Counted from the first letter of the stretch, positions 37,543 through 47,863 are shown. The stretch: 64,000 bases of DNA from Polaromonas sp. (GCF_029945925.1 NZ_JAQSDN010000036.1:62001-126000), one strand, 5' to 3'. Notes: generated by a model from the sequence alone, not told the origin. Numbers and translations: made by a program.

Positions 37543-38625
37543 ATGAGCACCGATAACAACAGCAACAGCAATACCTACGACATCGTCACCGACTACTACG
37601 GCCGCCAGCTGCAGGGCACGGCAGACCTCAAGACCAGCGCCTGCTGCGACGTCAGCAGCATGCCCGAGTGGCTCAAGCCGCTGCTGGCGCGCATCCACCC
37701 CGAGGTGCTGTCGCGTTATTACGGCTGCGGCCTGGTCTGCCCGCCGCTGCTGGAAGGCTGCCGCGTGCTGGACCTCGGCTGCGGCTCGGGCCGCGACGTC
37801 TATGCGCTGGCGCAGCTGGTCGGGCCCAGCGGCTCGGTGGTCGGCGTGGACATGACCGATGAACAGCTGGCCGTGGCACGCGCGCACCAGGCCCATCATG
37901 CAGAGCTGTTCGGCTACAGCAACGTGGCGTTCCTGCACGGCTACATCGAGCGGCTGGACGAGCTCGGGCTGGCGCCCGGCAGCTTCGACGTGATCGTCTC
38001 CAACTGCGTGGTCAACCTCTCGCCCGACAAGGACGCGGTGCTGGCCGGCGTGCAGCGCTTGCTCAAGCCCGGTGGCGAGTTCTATTTTTCCGATGTGTAT
38101 GCGGACAGACGCGTGCCGGCCGCGGTGAAAAACGACCCGGTGCTGTATGGCGAATGCCTGGGCGGGGCGCTGTACTGGAAAGACTTCGAACGCCTGGCGC
38201 AAGGCCACGGCTTTGCCGACCCGCGCCTGGTGGAAGACCGCCCGCTGGACATCACCGACCCGCAACTCGCGGCGCGCACCGGCAACCTGCGTTTTTATTC
38301 GGCCACCTGGCGGCTCTTCAAGCTGGCCGCGCTGGAGTCGGCCTGCGAGGACTACGGCCAGGCCGTGATCTACCTGGGCAGCATCCCCGGCCAGGCCGGC
38401 CGCTTTGTGCTCGACAAACACCACGACATCCAGACCGGTAAGGTGTTCCCGGTCTGCGGCAACACCTGGCACATGCTGCAGGGCACGCGGCTGGCGCCGC
38501 ACTTCAGCTTCATCGGCAACTTCGACACGCATTACGGCATTTTTGAAGGCTGCGGCACCAGCTTGCCTTTCGACGGCGCGTCGGCCGGCAATACCGGTGT
38601 TTGCGGGCCGGCGGGCTGCTGCTGA
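37543..38625 (+). CDS. arsM: Arsenite S-adenosylmethionine methyltransferase
   Basis: The 360 residues have the SAM site VLDLGCGSGRDVYALAQLVG and the arsenic-binding cysteines in ACC (near 32), NCVVNLSPDKDAVL and the pair region GCGLVCPP, matching ArsM. It methylates As(III) using S-adenosylmethionine. The C terminus ends in CGPAGCC, a further thiol cluster seen in bacterial ArsM. It is the last gene of the arsenosugar run. No arsR, arsB or arsC is present, so the cluster appears devoted to biotransformation rather than efflux. Confidence 0.93.
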   Translation: MSTDNNSNSNTYDIVTDYYGRQLQGTADLKTSACCDVSSMPEWLKPLLARIHPEVLSRYYGCGLVCPPLLEGCRVLDLGCGSGRDVYALAQLVGPSGSVVGVDMTDEQLAVARAHQAHHAELFGYSNVAFLHGYIERLDELGLAPGSFDVIVSNCVVNLSPDKDAVLAGVQRLLKPGGEFYFSDVYADRRVPAAVKNDPVLYGECLGGALYWKDFERLAQGHGFADPRLVEDRPLDITDPQLAARTGNLRFYSATWRLFKLAALESACEDYGQAVIYLGSIPGQAGRFVLDKHHDIQTGKVFPVCGNTWHMLQGTRLAPHFSFIGNFDTHYGIFEGCGTSLPFDGASAGNTGVCGPAGCC

Positions 38626-38885
38626 TTTGCTTCAAGCCACGGGAACCTGCTGATCGCCGTCGCCCTGTTTCTGACCTCGGCAACGACAGTCCTGCAGGCG
38701 CCTGCCCCGAGGTGTTTGCACCCATGCCGAGGAACACCCCGGCGGTCGCACGGGGCCTGCGCAACAAGCCATTCCTGATGAAAAAAGCAGCCCCGTCGCG
38801 CCAGCCCATACGCGATATTCAGCTATTATTTATGTAGCATTTATCGCCGCAAAGCGCCAGCCACCTCCACCACCCAAGGACTCCA

Positions 38886-39824
38886 TTGACCTCTGAACTG
38901 CCCCTCGAAGTGCTTCCACGCGACCTGTCCGCCTACCGGGCGGGCAACACCGGCGTCGACTACGTTCACCGCTTCACCTCAGGCCGGCCGGGCCCGCACC
39001 TGCTGGTCAACGCGCTGACCCACGGCAACGAGATCTGCGGCATGGTCGCGGCCACGCATCTGCTGGATGCCGGCATCAGGCCGCTGATCGGCACGCTCAC
39101 CGTCAGCTTTGCGCATATCGAGGCCTACAACGCGTTCAACCCCGACCAGCCCTACGACAACCGCCAGGTCGTTCACAACCTCAACCGCGTCTGGTCGGAC
39201 GAGTGGCTGGACGGCCCCGAAGACAGCCCCGAGCTGCGCCGCGCACGCGAGTTGCGACCGGTGATTGCAGCGGCCGACCACATCCTGGACATCCACTCGA
39301 CCTCTCACGCCGTTGAGCCCTTCTGGGTCTACCCCGCCTTTGAACGTAACGCGGCCGTCGCGCAAGCCATAGGCCGGCCTGTCGTCCACCTGGTGATGCC
39401 GGACGGTTTGGGCTCAGGCACACCCCTGATCCAGCACGGCCGCCATGGCCAACCGGGCAGCAACGCCGGCGCGGCGCTCGTGGTTGAATGCGGCCAGCAC
39501 TTCGCCCAAAGTTCAGCCGATGTGGCGACCCAGGTGACGCTGGATTTTCTGGCCCATTTTGGCCTGATCGAACCCACCCCAGCGCCGTCTGCGTTGCCCG
39601 CGCAACGCCGCTTCGAGCTGCTGCAAACCCGCATGGTGCTGACGAGCGAGTTCCGCTTCGTCAAGCCCCTGCTCGGTTTTGAGACCTTTCACAAGGGCGA
39701 GCTGATCGCCACCGACGGCAGCGCTGAAGAAGTGCGTTCGCCGTGCGACGGCTGCACGGTGTTCATGCCGACCCGGGAGCCGATTGTCGGGCGCGAAGCG
39801 GTGTATTTGACGCGGGCGATTTGA
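38886..39824 (+). CDS. Succinylglutamate desuccinylase / aspartoacylase family protein
   Basis: The start is TTG 38886, 5 bases after AAGGA; no ATG fits. The 312 residues contain the zinc carboxypeptidase-like site: HxxE in NALTHGNEICG, NLNR region VVHNLNRVW, and the third ligand in ILDIHSTSH, plus a C-terminal beta domain (SPCDGCTVFMPT). It would hydrolyse an N-acyl amino acid. The 260 bases before it hold no recognisable gene. Confidence 0.83.
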   Translation: MTSELPLEVLPRDLSAYRAGNTGVDYVHRFTSGRPGPHLLVNALTHGNEICGMVAATHLLDAGIRPLIGTLTVSFAHIEAYNAFNPDQPYDNRQVVHNLNRVWSDEWLDGPEDSPELRRARELRPVIAAADHILDIHSTSHAVEPFWVYPAFERNAAVAQAIGRPVVHLVMPDGLGSGTPLIQHGRHGQPGSNAGAALVVECGQHFAQSSADVATQVTLDFLAHFGLIEPTPAPSALPAQRRFELLQTRMVLTSEFRFVKPLLGFETFHKGELIATDGSAEEVRSPCDGCTVFMPTREPIVGREAVYLTRAI

Positions 39825-39936
39825 GGGGGTCCGGCCACCCCGTGAAGAAAATCCCGGACGGGACAACGCCACTTCAGAAAGCCACGAAAGCACAGGGAAC
39901 GACGGCAGACGCCATCAACGTGGAAGGAGTCCCTCC

Positions 39937-40482
39937 TTACACCAGCGCAATCAAGTCCGTCACCCCCACATCCACACCGGCCTGCGTCAGCAGCGTGGTC
40001 GCCTGCCCGCGGTGGTGCGTCTGGTGGTTAAAGAAATGTGTCATCGCCTGCCAGACCGGGTGGGCGCGTTGCACGCCCTTGGTGTTGCTGTAGGTCATGG
40101 TGAACTGCGGGTAGCCCTCGGGCATGTCCACCACCCAGGCCTCCATCGCGGCGTCGAGCTGCTCGCGCTTGGCATGCAAGGCCGGCCAGTCGTCAAACAG
40201 CACGGTGTCCAGCTGGCTGCCCGGCGGCAGGTCCAGCACGGCCCCGTTCAGGCTGGTAAGTGTGACGCCATGGTCCAGGCCGCACTGCGCAAAACGCCGC
40301 AGCCAGATCTGGTCAGCCACCACCAGGTGGTTGAGCGTGCGGTGAAGGGAGCCGAAAAAAGCGCCGCGCTCGCGTTTGCGTTCTTCGTCGCCGAGCGTGT
40401 CGCAGGCCGCGTACAGGCGCTGGTTCATCCAGCGGTTGTACTTTGCCAGGAAGCGGTAGTTGTCGGAGAATGCTGCGCCCAT
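39937..40482 (-). CDS. DinB-family protein
   Basis: The 181 residues form the DinB four-helix bundle: YNRWMNQRLYAACDTL at the N terminus, LHRTLNHLVVADQIWLRRF and HPVWQAMTHFFNHQTHHRGQ with the conserved metal-binding histidines. DinB proteins are metal-dependent, thiol-linked transferases or lyases, mostly uncharacterised. It is a single gene between convergent and unrelated neighbours. Confidence 0.9.
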   Translation of the reverse strand: MGAAFSDNYRFLAKYNRWMNQRLYAACDTLGDEERKRERGAFFGSLHRTLNHLVVADQIWLRRFAQCGLDHGVTLTSLNGAVLDLPPGSQLDTVLFDDWPALHAKREQLDAAMEAWVVDMPEGYPQFTMTYSNTKGVQRAHPVWQAMTHFFNHQTHHRGQATTLLTQAGVDVGVTDLIALV

Positions 40483-40572
40483 GTCAATCGCTCCTGAATT
40501 GATAGCTGCTTGCGCCCGTGGAATAAGGGCTGGAAGAGTTTTTTACCACAGATCAGTGAAGGGGGCACCGCC

Positions 40573-43500
40573 TCACGGCTTGCCGAAGCCCCCGCCGCCC
40601 GGCGTGTGGATCTCGAACACGTCGCCAGGCCGCATCTCGGCCTGGCCGATGTGGTCCAGCGCCTCGGTCTGCCCGTTGGCGCGCAGCACCAGATTGCGGC
40701 CGACCTGGCCCGGCTCACCGCCGGCCATGCCAAAGGCGCCGTGTTTGCGGCCGTTCGACAGAATGCTCGCGGTCATGGCTTCGAGGAAACGCACACGCCG
40801 CACACCGCCGTTGCCACCTGTCCAGCGCCCGGCGCCGCCCGAACCCTGGCGGATTTCGTAACTTTCCAGCCGCACCGGGAAGCGGAACTCCAGCACCTCG
40901 GGATCGGTCAGGCGCGAATTGGTCATGTGCGTCTGCACGACCGAGGTGCCGTCGAAGCCCTCGCCGGCACCGCTGCCGCCCGAAATGGTTTCGTAATACT
41001 GGTGCCGCGCGTTGCCGAAGGTGAAGTTGTTCATGGTGCACTGGCTGGCCGCCATCACGCCGAGTGCGCCGTACAGTGCGTTGGTGATGCAGGTGGAGGT
41101 CTCCACATTGCCTGCCACCACCGAGGCCGGCGGGTTCGGGTTCAGCATGGAGCCGGCCGGGATGATGACCTTGAGCGGTTTGAGGCATCCGGCGTTGAGT
41201 GGAATATCGTCGTCCACCAGCGTGCGGAACACATACAGCACCGCCGCCATGCACACCGCCGTCGGTGCGTTGAAGTTGTTGCTCTGCTGGGGCGAGGTGC
41301 CGGTGAAGTCGATCTCGGCGCTGCGTTTTTTCGTGTCCACGCGGATCGCCACCTGGATCTGCGCACCGTTGTCCAGCGGCAGCGTGAAGGCGCCGTCTTT
41401 GAGCTGCGTGATCACGCGGCGCACCGACTCCTCGGCGTTGTCCTGCACATGGCGCATGTAGGCCAGCACCACCTCCAGGCTGAAGGTGTCCACCATCTTG
41501 CGCAGCTCCTGCACGCCTTTTTCATTGGCGGCGATCTGCGCCTTCAGGTCGGCCATGTTCTGCTGCGGGTTCCTCGAAGGGTATTGGCCGCTGCTCAGCA
41601 GCGCGACCATCTCGGCTTCGCGCAGCACACCGCGTTCGACCAGCTTGACGTTGTTGATCTGCACACCCTCTTCCTCGATGCGTGTCGAAAACGGCGGCAT
41701 GGAGCCAGGTGTCGTGCCGCCGATGTCGGCGTGGTGGCCTCTGGAACCCACGTAGAAGAGGGGACGGGGTCCGCCCTCACCCCGGCCCTCCCCCAGCGGG
41801 GGAGGGAGTGAATCCGGGTTACTCCCTCTCCCGCCGGGAGAGGGTTGGGGTGAGGGCTGCCCGCCCAGGTAGACCGGCGTGATCACCGTGATGTCGGGCA
41901 GGTGCGTGCCGCCGTGGTAGGGGTCGTTGAGCACATACACGTCGCCCGGCTGCATTTTTCCGGTGTTCTCGCGGATCACCGTCTTGATGCTTTCGCCCAT
42001 GGAACCCAGATGCACCGGCATGTGCGGCGCATTGGCAATCAGGTTGCCTTCGGTGTCGAACAGCGCGCAGCTGAAGTCCAGCCGCTCCTTGATGTTGACC
42101 GAGTAAGCGGTGTTCTGCAGCTGCAGCCCCATCTGCTCGGCGATGTTCATGAACAGGTTGTTGAACACTTCGAGCAGCACCGGGTCCACGGTGGTACCCG
42201 CTGCAAACCTGATCGCACGCTCCGCCCGCCGGTCCAGCACCAGGTGGTCCAGTGCCGTCAGCGCGGCCTCCCAGCCGGGTTCAACCACCGTGGTCGCGTT
42301 TTTCTCGGCAATGATGGCCGGGCCGGTAATGATGTCGCCGGGCTGCAGGTCTTCCCGCACCACCAGCGCCGCGTCGTGCCACTGGCCGCCCGAATACATG
42401 CGTACCGTTTCCCGGCGCGGCACTTCGCGGGGCTCGTGGGTGGGGTGGCGCGGCTCGGCCGGCGCATCTCCAGCAACAACGGCCTCGACCGACACGGCCT
42501 CCACCACCAGGCCCTTGCCCTGCATCAGGAAGGCAAAACGCTGGCGGTAGGCGGACTCAAAACTGGCCTCGATCTGGTCCAGCGTACCGAAGGGAACGAC
42601 CAGCGCCGAGTCGCTGCCCTCGTAGCGAACATGCACACGGCGGTGCATGGTGATGGTGCCGGTGCTGACCTGCTGGCGCTGCAGTTCGGCCTGCGCGGTG
42701 GCAGCCAGTGCGTCGAGCTTGCCGGCCACGTCCAGCAGGGCCGCCGGCGACAGCTTGAGCTCCACCGCCTGCTCGCGAATCACGTTCTGGTCGGCCAGGC
42801 CCATGCCGTAGGCGCTCAGCACACCGGCCAGCGGGTGCACAAACACCTTGGTCATGCCCAGCGCGTCGGCCACCAGGCAGGCGTGCTGCCCGCCGGCGCC
42901 GCCGAAACACTGCAGCGTGTAACGCGTCACATCGTAGCCGCGCGCCACCGAGATCTTCTTGATGGCATTGGCCATCTGCTGCACCGCGATGTTGATGAAA
43001 CCCTCGGCCACGACCTCTGCGCTGCGTCCGGTTTCCGCTGCCAGCGCATTGAACTTGTGCTGCACCACCTCGTGGCTCAGGGCTTGGTCGGCGTTCGGAC
43101 CGAACACCCTGGGAAAATAACGCGGCTGCACCTTGCCCACCATCACATTGGCGTCGGTCACGGCCAGCGGTCCACCACGGCGGTAGCTGGCTGGGCCGGG
43201 GTTGGCGCCCGCGCTCTGCGGCCCGACGCGAAAACGTTCACCGTCGAACTTGAGGATGGAGCCGCCGCCGGCCGCGACGGTGTGGATGCTCATCATGGGC
43301 GCACGCATGCGAACGCCGGCGACCTGGGTTTCAAACTCGCGCTCGAACTCACCGGCGTAGTGCGAGACGTCGGTGGACGTGCCGCCCATGTCGAAGCCGA
43401 TCACCTTGGCGTGCCCCGCAATCGCCGCGGTGCGGGCCATGCCGACGATGCCGCCGGCCGGTCCGCTCAAAATCGCGTCCTTGCCCTGGAACACATGGGC

Positions 43501-44265
43501 ATCGGTCAGGCCGCCCGAAGACTGCATGAAAAACAGCTTGACGCCCGGCATCTCGCCGGCGACCTGTTCCACATAACGGCGCAAAATCGGCGACAGGTAG
43601 GCATCCACCACCGTGGTGTCGCCGCGGCTGACAAACTTCATCATCGGGCTGGTTTCATGCGAGCTGCTGACCTGCGTGAAGCCGAGCTCGCGGGCGATGC
43701 GGCTGGCGGCCGCTTCATGCGCGGTATAGCGGTAGCCATGCATGAACACGATGGCAACACTGCGCAGCCCTTTCTGGTAGTGCGCCACCAGCTCCTGTTC
43801 TAATAGCGTTTCGTCCAGCGCCTGCAGCACCTCGCCCTGCGCGCCGATACGCTCCTGGGCCTCGACCACGGCGCTATAGAGCAGCTCGGGCAGCACGATG
43901 TGGCGGTCAAACAGGCGCGGCCGGTTCTGGTAGGCAATGCGCAAGGCGTCGCGAAACCCGCGCGTCGTCACCAGCAGCGTCGGCTCACCCTTGCGTTCAA
44001 GCAAGGCATTGGTGGCCACCGTGGTGCCCATCTTCACGCAGTCCACCACGTCGGCGCGAATGGCCTCGCCCGCCTTCAGCCCCAGCAGATGCCGGATACC
44101 GGCGACCGCCGCGTCGCGGTACTGCTCGGGGTTCTCCGACAGCAGCTTGTGTGTGACCAGCGAACCATCGGGGCGTTTGGCCACGATGTCGGTGAATGTA
44201 CCGCCGCGGTCTATCCAGAACTGCCAGCGCTTCTTTTCCATTGCCGTTGCCGTTTCGGTTGCCAT
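40573..44265 (-). CDS. Fused hydantoinase A/B (5-oxoprolinase-type) enzyme
   Basis: The 1230 residues comprise hydantoinase A (~1–700: [39 protein letters not shown]-binding [13 protein letters not shown]) and hydantoinase B (~720–1225: NMAEQ-like start, [30 protein letters not shown] end). Together they hydrolyse cyclic amides such as 5-oxoproline or hydantoins with ATP; one-chain forms are known in bacteria and eukaryotes. A 32-residue insert ([11 protein letters not shown] … GEGRGEGG) lies between [16 protein letters not shown] and [10 protein letters not shown] and corresponds exactly to a palindromic DNA repeat. The neighbouring regulator and TRAP transporter suggest uptake of its substrate. 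Confidence 0.9.
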   Translation of the reverse strand: MATETATAMEKKRWQFWIDRGGTFTDIVAKRPDGSLVTHKLLSENPEQYRDAAVAGIRHLLGLKAGEAIRADVVDCVKMGTTVATNALLERKGEPTLLVTTRGFRDALRIAYQNRPRLFDRHIVLPELLYSAVVEAQERIGAQGEVLQALDETLLEQELVAHYQKGLRSVAIVFMHGYRYTAHEAAASRIARELGFTQVSSSHETSPMMKFVSRGDTTVVDAYLSPILRRYVEQVAGEMPGVKLFFMQSSGGLTDAHVFQGKDAILSGPAGGIVGMARTAAIAGHAKVIGFDMGGTSTDVSHYAGEFEREFETQVAGVRMRAPMMSIHTVAAGGGSILKFDGERFRVGPQSAGANPGPASYRRGGPLAVTDANVMVGKVQPRYFPRVFGPNADQALSHEVVQHKFNALAAETGRSAEVVAEGFINIAVQQMANAIKKISVARGYDVTRYTLQCFGGAGGQHACLVADALGMTKVFVHPLAGVLSAYGMGLADQNVIREQAVELKLSPAALLDVAGKLDALAATAQAELQRQQVSTGTITMHRRVHVRYEGSDSALVVPFGTLDQIEASFESAYRQRFAFLMQGKGLVVEAVSVEAVVAGDAPAEPRHPTHEPREVPRRETVRMYSGGQWHDAALVVREDLQPGDIITGPAIIAEKNATTVVEPGWEAALTALDHLVLDRRAERAIRFAAGTTVDPVLLEVFNNLFMNIAEQMGLQLQNTAYSVNIKERLDFSCALFDTEGNLIANAPHMPVHLGSMGESIKTVIRENTGKMQPGDVYVLNDPYHGGTHLPDITVITPVYLGGQPSPQPSPGGRGSNPDSLPPPLGEGRGEGGPRPLFYVGSRGHHADIGGTTPGSMPPFSTRIEEEGVQINNVKLVERGVLREAEMVALLSSGQYPSRNPQQNMADLKAQIAANEKGVQELRKMVDTFSLEVVLAYMRHVQDNAEESVRRVITQLKDGAFTLPLDNGAQIQVAIRVDTKKRSAEIDFTGTSPQQSNNFNAPTAVCMAAVLYVFRTLVDDDIPLNAGCLKPLKVIIPAGSMLNPNPPASVVAGNVETSTCITNALYGALGVMAASQCTMNNFTFGNARHQYYETISGGSGAGEGFDGTSVVQTHMTNSRLTDPEVLEFRFPVRLESYEIRQGSGGAGRWTGGNGGVRRVRFLEAMTASILSNGRKHGAFGMAGGEPGQVGRNLVLRANGQTEALDHIGQAEMRPGDVFEIHTPGGGGFGKP
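41773..41857. repeat. Palindromic repeat inside the hydantoinase gene
   Basis: An outer stem GCCCTCACCCC/GGGGTGAGGGC encloses two inner hairpins, CTCCCCC/GGGGGAG and CTCTCCC/GGGAGAG, giving a cruciform of 85 bases. It stays in frame and is translated as [11 protein letters not shown]-like sequence. This is the typical composition of a widespread proteobacterial intergenic repeat that here sits within a coding region. Confidence 0.8.
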
Positions 44266-44286
44266 GTTCGTTGCCTTGAGGGTTTC

Positions 44287-44826
44287 TTAAAGGGAGGCTG
44301 CCGCCCGCGCCGCCTGGTCATACATGCCGGAGAGCACGCGCAGCAGACGCGCCAGCTCGCCAATATCGCGGTTCAATCCGTCATCTGCATTCATCGCATC
44401 AATCAGGCAGGACTCACGGATCTCGCGGTAGCGCTGCACATGGGAACGGCCGGCTTCCGTTGAGGCATAGGTGACCTCCTTGCCGTTTTTGCTGGACTCC
44501 ACCACCCCCAGGTTGAGCAGCTTCTTGAGCGAATAGTTGATCAGGTGCGTGTCTTCGACGTTCATGATGAAACAGATGTCCGCCAGCCGCTTGTCTCTCG
44601 CACGGTGCGTCACATGGTGGAGCACCAGAACATCGAGCGGCGTCAGGTCCTTGAGGCCGGCGGCACTCATACAGTGCACGATCCACCGGTGAAAGGCGTT
44701 GCCCGCCACGATCAGCCCGAATTCAAACTCACTCATCTCCGAGCTGTGTGGCGATACCAGATGCGCAGAAGAAACGATGGGCGAGCGCTCCGGGCCCGCA
44801 GCCTTATCCAGCGGCTTTTTTGACAT
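44287..44826 (-). CDS. MarR-like winged-helix regulator
   Basis: I start at 44826 (MSKKPLDKAAG) after CAGGAGTGGTGCC; the frame is open to 44931 but runs through the promoter. The 179 residues form a MarR-like winged helix: LTPLDVLVLHHVTHRARDKRLADICFIMNVEDTHLINYSLKKLLNLGVVE with the wing SKNGKEVTYASTEAG. It is probably the local controller of the hydantoinase gene just downstream and of the divergent TRAP genes. A candidate operator lies in its own promoter. Confidence 0.82.
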   Translation of the reverse strand: MSKKPLDKAAGPERSPIVSSAHLVSPHSSEMSEFEFGLIVAGNAFHRWIVHCMSAAGLKDLTPLDVLVLHHVTHRARDKRLADICFIMNVEDTHLINYSLKKLLNLGVVESSKNGKEVTYASTEAGRSHVQRYREIRESCLIDAMNADDGLNRDIGELARLLRVLSGMYDQAARAAASL

Positions 44827-44864
44827 GGCACCACTCCTGTTGGCATTGATGTTGCATGCAGCAG

Positions 44865-44905
44865 ATTGTAGGCAGATGAATGACAATTTATCAACGAATT
44901 GTTGA
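44865..44905 (-). promoter_or_regulatory. Promoter and candidate operator of the winged-helix regulator
   Basis: On the minus strand TTGATA (44889–44894) and TACAAT (44865–44870) are 18 bases apart. The inverted repeat TCAACgaattGTTGA (44891–44905) overlaps the -35 box, as expected for autoregulation by a MarR-type protein. TTGACA on the plus strand (44902–44907) may serve the TRAP genes. Confidence 0.55.
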
Positions 44906-44984
44906 CACTTAGGGGAAACACCCATCACCATCCCCTGTTTAGCCGCGTAAAGTCCTTTCCATCAATTCAACCAATGGAGTCACC

Positions 44985-45953
44985 ATGAAGCTTCGCCTCT
45001 TGACCCTTGCCACCAGCCTGGCCCTTGCCACCGGCGTCTCGTTTGCCCAGACCAAGTGGGACCTGCCCGCGGCCTACCCGGCCACCAACTTCCACAGTGA
45101 AAACCTGGTGCAGTTCGCCAACGACGTGGACAAGGCCAGCGGCGGCAAGCTCAAGATCACGGTGCATGCCAATGCCTCGCTGTTCAAGGCGCCCGAGATC
45201 AAGCGCGCCGTGCAGGGCGGTCAGGCCCAGGCCGGTGAAATCCTGCTGGCCAACTTCCAGAACGAGTGGGCAATCTTCGGCACGGACGGCCTGCCCTTCC
45301 TGGCCGACGGCTACCCCAGCGCCATGAAGCTCTACCAGGCCCAGAAGCCGGCGCTGCAAAAGAAACTGGGCGAGCAGGGGATCCAGTTGCTGTATGCGGT
45401 GGCCTGGCCACCCCAGGGTATCTACTCCAAAAAGCCCGTGGCCTCGGCTGCCGACCTGAAGGGCATCAAGTGGCGCGCCTACAGCCCGGCCACCGCACGT
45501 ATCGCCGAACTGGTCGGTGCCCAGCCCGTGACGGTGCAGGCCGCCGAGTTCTCTCAGGCGCTGGCGACCGGCGTGGTCGAGTCCACCATGACCTCCGGTG
45601 CCACCGGCGTGGACAGCAAACTGTATGAACACCTCAAGTATTACTACGACACCCAGGCCTGGCTGCCCAAGAATGCGGTGATCGTCAACAAGGCGGCTTT
45701 CGACGCCCTGGACAGCCCGACCAAACAGGCGGTGCTCAAGGCAGCGGCAGACGCCGAAACCCGCGGCTGGGCAGCCAGCCAGGCCGTCAACACCAAGACG
45801 CTGGAAACCCTCAAGACCAACGGCATGCAGGTGTTGCCGCCGTCCGCCGCGCTCAAGGCCGACATGAAAAAAGTCGGCGACGTGATGCTCAAGGAGTGGC
45901 TGGACAAGGCCGGCCCTGAAGGCCAGGCCATCGTAGATACCTACCGCAAGTAA
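44985..45953 (+). CDS. dctP: TRAP transporter substrate-binding protein
   Basis: The 322 residues have a signal peptide (MKLRLLTLATSLALATGVSFAQ) and the DctP fold: FANDVDKASGGKLKITVHAN, LFKAPEIKRAVQGGQAQAGE, GIKWRAYSP with the carboxylate-binding Arg, and a region VESTMTSGATGVDS. It captures an organic acid in the periplasm and passes it to the DctQM permease encoded next. The substrate cannot be read from sequence; proximity to the hydantoinase suggests a cyclic amide or its product. Confidence 0.92.
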   Translation: MKLRLLTLATSLALATGVSFAQTKWDLPAAYPATNFHSENLVQFANDVDKASGGKLKITVHANASLFKAPEIKRAVQGGQAQAGEILLANFQNEWAIFGTDGLPFLADGYPSAMKLYQAQKPALQKKLGEQGIQLLYAVAWPPQGIYSKKPVASAADLKGIKWRAYSPATARIAELVGAQPVTVQAAEFSQALATGVVESTMTSGATGVDSKLYEHLKYYYDTQAWLPKNAVIVNKAAFDALDSPTKQAVLKAAADAETRGWAASQAVNTKTLETLKTNGMQVLPPSAALKADMKKVGDVMLKEWLDKAGPEGQAIVDTYRK

Positions 45954-45962
45954 ACCGCCGAC

Positions 45963-46472
45963 ATGCGCAAGCTGCTAGACGGCATTTACGACAGCGCCGC
46001 CGCCCTGGCGGCGCTTTTTTTGATCGGCCTGCTGGTCATGGTGCTGCTGTCCATCGTGAGCCGGCAGCTGCATTTCCATGTGCCGGGCACCGATGCCTAC
46101 GCCGGTTACCTGATGGCCGCCAGCGGCTTCCTCGCACTGGCGCATACCCTCAAGCGCGGCGAACACATCCGCGTCACCCTGCTGGTCAACGCCCTCAGCG
46201 GCCGCTGGAAAAAGGCATTGGAGCTCTGGGCCCTGGGCCTGGCCACGCTGCTGGCCCTGCTGTTTGCCGCCTACAGCTGCAAACTGGCCTGGCAGTCGCG
46301 TGTGTTCAACGACATCTCCACCGGCAGCGACGCCACGCCGCTGTGGATTCCGCAACTGGCCATGGCTTTTGGCGCGGTCATCCTGGTGATGGCCTTCATC
46401 GACGAGCTGGTGCTCGAGATCCGGGGCCGCCGAACCGCCGTGACCAGCAGCGAAGCGCTGCGCAACGAATAA
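45963..46472 (+). CDS. dctQ: TRAP transporter small permease
   Basis: The 169 residues have four membrane helices, for example LAALFLIGLLVMVLLSIVSRQL and LATLLALLFAAYSCKLAW, and the typical ALAHTLKRGEHIRV loop after helix 2. It forms the membrane complex with DctM and sits between dctP and dctM with short gaps. Confidence 0.92.
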   Translation: MRKLLDGIYDSAAALAALFLIGLLVMVLLSIVSRQLHFHVPGTDAYAGYLMAASGFLALAHTLKRGEHIRVTLLVNALSGRWKKALELWALGLATLLALLFAAYSCKLAWQSRVFNDISTGSDATPLWIPQLAMAFGAVILVMAFIDELVLEIRGRRTAVTSSEALRNE

Positions 46473-46479
46473 GGACCCC

Positions 46480-47781
46480 ATGAACGACCTGACTATCATG
46501 GCCCTGCTGGTGCTCTCCCTCTTCTTCATCCTGGGCACCGGCGTCTGGATTGGCCTGACCCTGTCGGGCGTGGCCTGGATAGGCATGCAGCTGTTCACCA
46601 CGCGTGTGGCCGGCGACGCCATGGCCGTCACCATCTGGGGGTCGGCTTCGAGCTGGACGCTGACCGCCCTGCCCCTGTTCATCTGGATGGGCGAAATCCT
46701 GTTTCGCACCCGGCTCTCACAGGACATGTTCAAGGGCCTGGCGCCCTGGATGCAGGCCCTGCCCGGGCGCTTGCTGCACACCAACGTGGTGGGTTGCACC
46801 ATTTTCGCAGCGGTGTCGGGCTCAAGCGCGGCGACCTGCGCCACCATCGGCAAGATGACCTTGCCCGAACTCAAGCGCCGCGGTTACCCCGAACACATGA
46901 TTGTCGGCACGCTGGCCGGCGCCAGCACCCTGGGCCTCTTGATCCCGCCGTCCATCATCATGATTGTGTATGGCGTCTCGGCCGAGGTGTCGATTGCCAG
47001 CCTGTTCATCGCCGGTGTGTTCCCCGGGCTGATGCTGGCCCTGCTGTTTTCGGGCTACATCGTGGTCTGGGCCCTGCGCAATCCCGGCCAGATCCCCCCG
47101 GCCGATGCCAAGACGACTTTTCTGCAAAAACTCTCGGCCTCACGCGCACTGATTCCCGTGGTGGTGCTGATCGCCTCGGTGCTGGGCTCCATCTACTCCG
47201 GCATTGCCACCGCCACCGAGGCGGCGGCCATCGGCGTGGTGGGCGCCCTGGTCATCTCCGCGCTGCAAGGTTCCATGAGCTGGACCACCTTCCGCGAAGC
47301 CCTGATGGGCGCCACGCGGCTGTACTGCATGATCGCGCTGATCCTGGCCGGTGCGGCCTTTCTGACACTGTCCATGGGCTACATCGGCCTGCCGCGCCAC
47401 CTGGCCGAATGGATTGCCTCGCTGGGCCTGAGCCAGGGCCAGCTGATCCTGGCGCTGACCTTCTTCTTCATCGTACTCGGCTGCTTTCTCGACGGCATCT
47501 CCATGGTGGTGCTGACCATGGGCGTGCTGATGCCCACCATCCAGAAAGCCGGCATCGACCCGATCTGGTTCGGCATCTTCATCGTGCTGGTCGTCGAGAT
47601 GGCGCAGATCACGCCGCCGGTCGGCTTCAACCTGTTTGTGCTGCAGGGCATGACCGGCCGCGAGTTGCCCTGGATTGCCAAGGTCACCTTGCCGATGTTT
47701 TTCCTGATGAGCGCGGCCGTTGCCCTGGTCTATGTCTTTCCGGGCATCGCCACCTGGCTACCGCAGCAGATGAGCCGATAG
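46480..47781 (+). CDS. dctM: TRAP transporter large permease
   Basis: The 433 residues have about 12 membrane spans and DctM signatures: VSGSSAATCATIGKMTLPELKRRGY, ASTLGLLIPPSIIMIVYG, FLDGISMVVLTMGVLMPTI and QITPPVGFNLFVLQGM. It is the Na+-coupled channel subunit. It completes the operon dctPQM, 7 bases after dctQ. Confidence 0.95.
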   Translation: MNDLTIMALLVLSLFFILGTGVWIGLTLSGVAWIGMQLFTTRVAGDAMAVTIWGSASSWTLTALPLFIWMGEILFRTRLSQDMFKGLAPWMQALPGRLLHTNVVGCTIFAAVSGSSAATCATIGKMTLPELKRRGYPEHMIVGTLAGASTLGLLIPPSIIMIVYGVSAEVSIASLFIAGVFPGLMLALLFSGYIVVWALRNPGQIPPADAKTTFLQKLSASRALIPVVVLIASVLGSIYSGIATATEAAAIGVVGALVISALQGSMSWTTFREALMGATRLYCMIALILAGAAFLTLSMGYIGLPRHLAEWIASLGLSQGQLILALTFFFIVLGCFLDGISMVVLTMGVLMPTIQKAGIDPIWFGIFIVLVVEMAQITPPVGFNLFVLQGMTGRELPWIAKVTLPMFFLMSAAVALVYVFPGIATWLPQQMSR

Positions 47782-47863
47782 GACGCTGGCCTGCCAAAGG
47801 CCTTGGACAGCGCAGAGGTTTGCCAGCGGCCTGCGCCGGGGCCGCTCTATAGAATCAGCCGCG

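Noticed and set aside
38601-38837. Short frame after arsM
   Set aside because: No ribosome site or family features, and it overlaps the end of arsM; the 260-base gap before the next gene appears non-coding.
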